This document shows, in pieces, positions 60,387-64,000 of a DNA stretch of 64,000 nt. This DNA comes from Hyalella azteca (taxonomy: Eukaryota > Arthropoda > Malacostraca > Amphipoda > Hyalellidae). The notes beneath the pieces were generated by a model. The model worked only from the letters and a program-made list of their open reading frames with translations. It did no database searches and was not told the DNA's origin. Positions within the stretch are counted from its first letter, which is position 1; every line of letters starts with the position of its first letter. The stretch lies in NCBI RefSeq assembly GCF_000764305.2, contig NW_025938979.1, positions 1 to 64,000 of the forward strand, in the 5' to 3' direction. Position numbers and translations under genes: made by a program.

Positions 60387-60635
60387 GACGTTAACCGCAA
60401 AGCCTTGCAGCGATGATGTCTTGCGTGCTGCTGAACGTTCAGACGACTCAGCCTCTGGACTTCATCAACGAGAAATTATTGGTTCAATATCACGTGTGAT
60501 AACTGCGAGTAGCGATCTCAATGTGGGCGGAGAATGGGATCAGAGACCTGAGTTCATCACTAAACATCGTCGCCTTCCATTAATAAATGCTGCTTATTAA
60601 GCCCTAAATTTTATCGCCATTTACTTAAGAAATTC

Positions 60636-60661
60636 ATAAACTTTCATCTATGAAAGTTTAT
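60636..60661. repeat. Perfect 11-bp hairpin
   Basis: ATAAACTTTCA and TGAAAGTTTAT are separated by the loop TCTA. Confidence 0.9.
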
Positions 60662-61040
60662 TGAAATCATGAAAGCACCGGTGACGCCACAAATGTAAGG
60701 TATTTCACGCCAGACAAACACAAAGAAACGCAAAAAATTTGCCCACTTTACTTATTGATCTAGCCAGCAATGATTCTCAACAATGTAAAAACAATGAAAT
60801 ATTTAAAATTACGTAAATTTGTCGTGACGCACTAGCAAGAAAGTCTCCGATGATTACCTTAATTAATTGCCGATTGGCAAATTCGACCCGAGAAACATTT
60901 CCTTTTTTAGCAATAAGAAAATATAGCGTAAAGCAAGGAATGATTCTGGTATTGCAGCAGCCCTTATCCATTTCGTTGGCGTCTATCTACCCAATCCACA
61001 ATAACGAAGTCGGATTATTTGTTGCTTTTCTACGAAAAAA

Positions 61041-61265
61041 GTCATGTCTGTCTTGGTCATGCCTGTCTTGGTCATGCCTGTCTTGGTCACGCCTGTCTTG
61101 GTCATGCCCGTCTTGGTCATGCCTGTCTTGGTCATGCCTGTCTTGATCATGCCTGTCTTGGTCATGCCTGGCTTGGTCATGCCTGTCTTGGTCATGCCTG
61201 TCTTGGTCATGCCCGTCTTGGTCATGCCTGTCTTGGTCATGCCTGTCTTGGTCATGCCTGTCGAG
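61041..61265. repeat. 15-bp minisatellite, ~15 units
   Basis: Units of TCTTGGTCATGCCTG with rare single-base changes. Because 15 is a multiple of 3, all frames on both strands stay open and give artificial repeats such as MTKTG or MPVLV. Confidence 0.95.
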
Positions 61266-64000
61266 GTCTGTTTACATTCTTATCTAAACCATTATTTGCC
61301 AACCGTCAGTCAAATATGATGGTGGAAATGAGATCTGTGTTTGGATATTGTTGTTTAAAATTAATTTCCATAAGTGAAACTCTCTTGGCGTGATGCTCGA
61401 GAGTAAATTAATTAATTAAATTAATTATTCAAAGTTCACTATGAGTGAAATTTCAGCTCATATTATTAATATTTTCAGGTGTCGCCAGCGCGTCAAATTT
61501 GTAAAATAACGTAAAAATAATAATTTTTATTCAAGTACAAAATAAAAATCAGATTTTTAACTGATACTTCCAAGTACAAAAATCATGTTATATAACTATG
61601 GCAATGCGTTCCGAAGAGAAATATGAGTGAGAAACAGACTAATTGATTTGCTTGAATAAAGCAGACAAATAAGGACTATTCGGCAGAAGCCTTCATGGGC
61701 GTCCCAGAATTTTGTTAGGGAAGTTATACGAAAGATCATCCCAAAATCGCATTAAATACGTTATTTTTCAATATTTCAGCATTTAGTTGGCGCCAAACAT
61801 CATCGTTCAAATGGAAACACTTCTGAACACAAAAAATGTCTTTAACATGCATGCACTCTTCTGCAAGCATGGTTTCTTTAACCGATAAAATGCGGCGACA
61901 GGTTATTTTCGTGTCAAAGCTAAGAATCATAATTTAATGTTCATATCGTAGTTCAGTTCTAAGTTCAGTTCAATAGTGAATAAATTAAATTTTAATATAA
62001 TACAAGGTGGCACCGATTATAAAATATTTTAGTTCATCTCTATACGTCATGTTGCTCTAGTAGCTGACTTCTCCAATACTGAAATCATTCATGAACATGA
62101 ACGCTAATGCGATTCCCTAAAATAGCGCGGTATTTGCATTTAATCAAGTAATGTCTTCAATCTATATGGAGGTTCCAAGCTTTCCCAAGCCTTCGTGATC
62201 AATGACCCTTTACAGCACGGCAGAGCCGGCAATTACAACCATCACTCACTGGCCCAGTCATTACAACTGACGCATGCTAATGCTTTTTCACACAACTTCA
62301 AACAATGGTATACATCATTAATGTAAAAATAACGTTGGATAATAAATCATTAATGCTAATATCTACTTAACACGACTACTTTTAAAGGACTCGGTATTTT
62401 GCTCCGTACTGTCACAGCCAATTTTTAGATCACTAACATGCAAAAAAATTATAAATAAATCGCATGGCTCCAACGAATTATTATTACAAAATAAAACTAA
62501 GTGTAATTATAATTGGAGCTGCACAATTTACTGCAACGAAAAAGAAATTAACGTTGATAATATTAGCAAAATTCCCAAGATAATTTACTTTAGGTAATTT
62601 TTGCTGACCGCGTGGCAACAAAATCGAAGTTAGATCACATCAGGTCAGAACAAAGGAAAAAATTTGGCACAAGGCAGCACTACGCGAATATTGCTCAGGA
62701 AGCGAGCTGCATTCTCAGCAAGTCTCACGGCGACCGTCTGATATACGATGATTGCAAGTGCGGATTGCCAGACTGCGATTGGAAGATTTTGGCAGCATGT
62801 CAGGTTGTTGCTCCCTTAGCAACCGGCAACTGAGAAAACTTTCACACAAGTTGTAAGCACTTTTTAACAATATGCCTCAGCCGGACGCTTGGTAACAGGG
62901 CTGAACAAAGCAGAGCTCGGATGTCGCATCCAATCAAAGTCAGACAAGTTGCCGAGGAAGCTCGTCGCTGTAATGGAGTCTGAGTTACGACGCAGTCTGG
63001 GGCATCAAAACTCGACAGTGATGCGCCGCAGAACAAATTACAAGCTTCGACATGGAATGATCATCACTGGTAAATTCCATGCAGAGCAGGAAAATGGAAG
63101 ATCATGAGCTCTGCATTCCATGCCTAGCAGGAATGAGTTAATTATTATACGTTCTTAATAATCAATTCATTGAATTACGGATTTTGCAATAGAATTTTTT
63201 ATTAAATTATTCGACGCTATTTTGAAGTAAGCGAATTGAGTTCGGTATATAAATTGTCGCATCAAAAATGCTAATAAACCATGAAAACCCTTCAAAAATT
63301 TCGTTTTCCTGAGGACACAAATTTATTTAATCAAGAAAGTGGCGGCTTCGGACTGCAGTGATGTCATCAGCATCAAAGGAAGGAACACATTGTACCGGCC
63401 AATGAATGAATCGTAAAGAAGGCCAGGAATGTCGCAGAGGACGTAACCCAAGTTTTTTAGCACTGGTTAATGTTACGACGCGCTTCAAATTCCAAATCAT
63501 TCCGGATTCTATTACATGATGACTTGTTCCTTTCGAAAATAAGAGCCGAATCAGCGACGGCCACTTAAAAACCGACCGTGATTTTCAAACAGGTTGAATG
63601 TCAGCAGCTTGGGCAAGCCTTCCAACGCGAATCAAGGTCGATATTTTAGAATTTAAATTAGCCGCGTAGGATCGCCTAGAAATTGCACGCCACTGAAACC
63701 ATTGCAAGCGAAGCCCTCAACTGAGATAAGGGCTGGAGGCAACCTTGAAATCCCATTGGCTTGACCGTCCAAAATTATATAAATGCCATGAGAGTCGCTT
63801 CCAAACTTTACAAAAAACTATTCCGCACCATTTGACTTTCGTGACTCGGTTTATCGTTAAAACCATTCGATGAATTGCTATTTTAATGTCAGACAATTAA
63901 AACGGCATCATACCGGAAGCAAAAGCAATCCGTGCGTATAATAACTGCAGTTGTTTTTGTGTCCACAAAAAGCCTTGTGATCGCCTGCGCATTTTCCCGG
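61266..64000. other. Gene-poor stretch to the window end
   Basis: The plus-strand frame at 62612-62833 is less AT-rich and reads DDCKCGLPDCDWKIL near its end, but no domain is recognised and no splice sites stand out. Otherwise nothing was seen. Confidence 0.4.

Larger units (their letters stand above)
57419..61040. other. Gene-poor stretch
   Basis: No gene is supported. It contains a 45-bp tandem duplication (60297-60386) and a perfect 11-bp hairpin (60636-60661). Confidence 0.5.

Noticed and set aside
60983..61319. Long open frames with MTKTG or MPVLV repeats
   Set aside because: They are translations of a 15-bp tandem repeat, which stays open in all six frames. No start context, splice sites or flanking coding sequence.
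1..64000. CRISPR arrays, bacterial operons or a prophage
   Set aside because: All repeat arrays are direct tandem repeats without unique spacers, and the coding exons have eukaryotic splice sites.

Overview
The window looks like nuclear DNA of an arthropod, and a crustacean is my guess. It is AT-rich, most of it is non-coding, exons are small and separated by introns of up to about 10 kb, and introns and spacers are full of minisatellites and decayed transposable elements. Nothing in it suggests a bacterial, organellar or free viral genome. There is one unresolved base, at 22684.

Gene 1 lies on the minus strand between about 21.2 kb and 4.1 kb. I assemble it from five exons whose splice sites and phases agree: 21241-21165, 20509-20390, 19733-19671, 9024-8938 and 5556-4084. 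The first four encode the second to fourth membrane segments of a small four-helix membrane protein, resembling as I recall the uncharacterised arthropod DUF4728-type family. The last is a 491-codon exon for a Ser/Pro-rich, probably disordered cytoplasmic tail. The exon with the start codon and first membrane segment was not found. The 3' splice site of the first exon found lies in the edge unit of a 30-bp minisatellite, which is itself split by a 697-bp solo-LTR-like insertion.

Gene 2 lies on the minus strand from 49.1 kb to 42.5 kb. It is a long intronless coding exon that I cannot assign to a family. About 2 kb of it is present twice. The upstream copy (46945-49125) keeps the 5' splice acceptor and signal-peptide-like start but is cut off. 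The downstream copy (42453-46083) lacks the start but runs on through a proline-rich region and a furin-like RRKR site to a splice donor. An 861-bp repetitive element sits exactly between them. A related 933-bp copy lies at 34226-35158. This is what recombination between two insertions of the same element would leave.

Mobile elements elsewhere: a GIY-YIG remnant of a Penelope-like retroelement with a strong nested hairpin (17.9-18.6 kb); two copies of a tRNA-derived, probably dimeric SINE (17.1 and 29.8 kb); a 1200-bp TA-flanked DNA transposon relic with pogo/Tigger-like traces (39.2-40.4 kb); a 250-bp MITE carrying two perfect CRE palindromes (41.9-42.15 kb); the 5' end of a Tc1/mariner-like transposon (54.1 kb); and an internally deleted CR1-group LINE (56.1-57.4 kb). 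At least ten tandem arrays and several perfect or near-perfect palindromes were seen. The remaining stretches hold no gene I can support.
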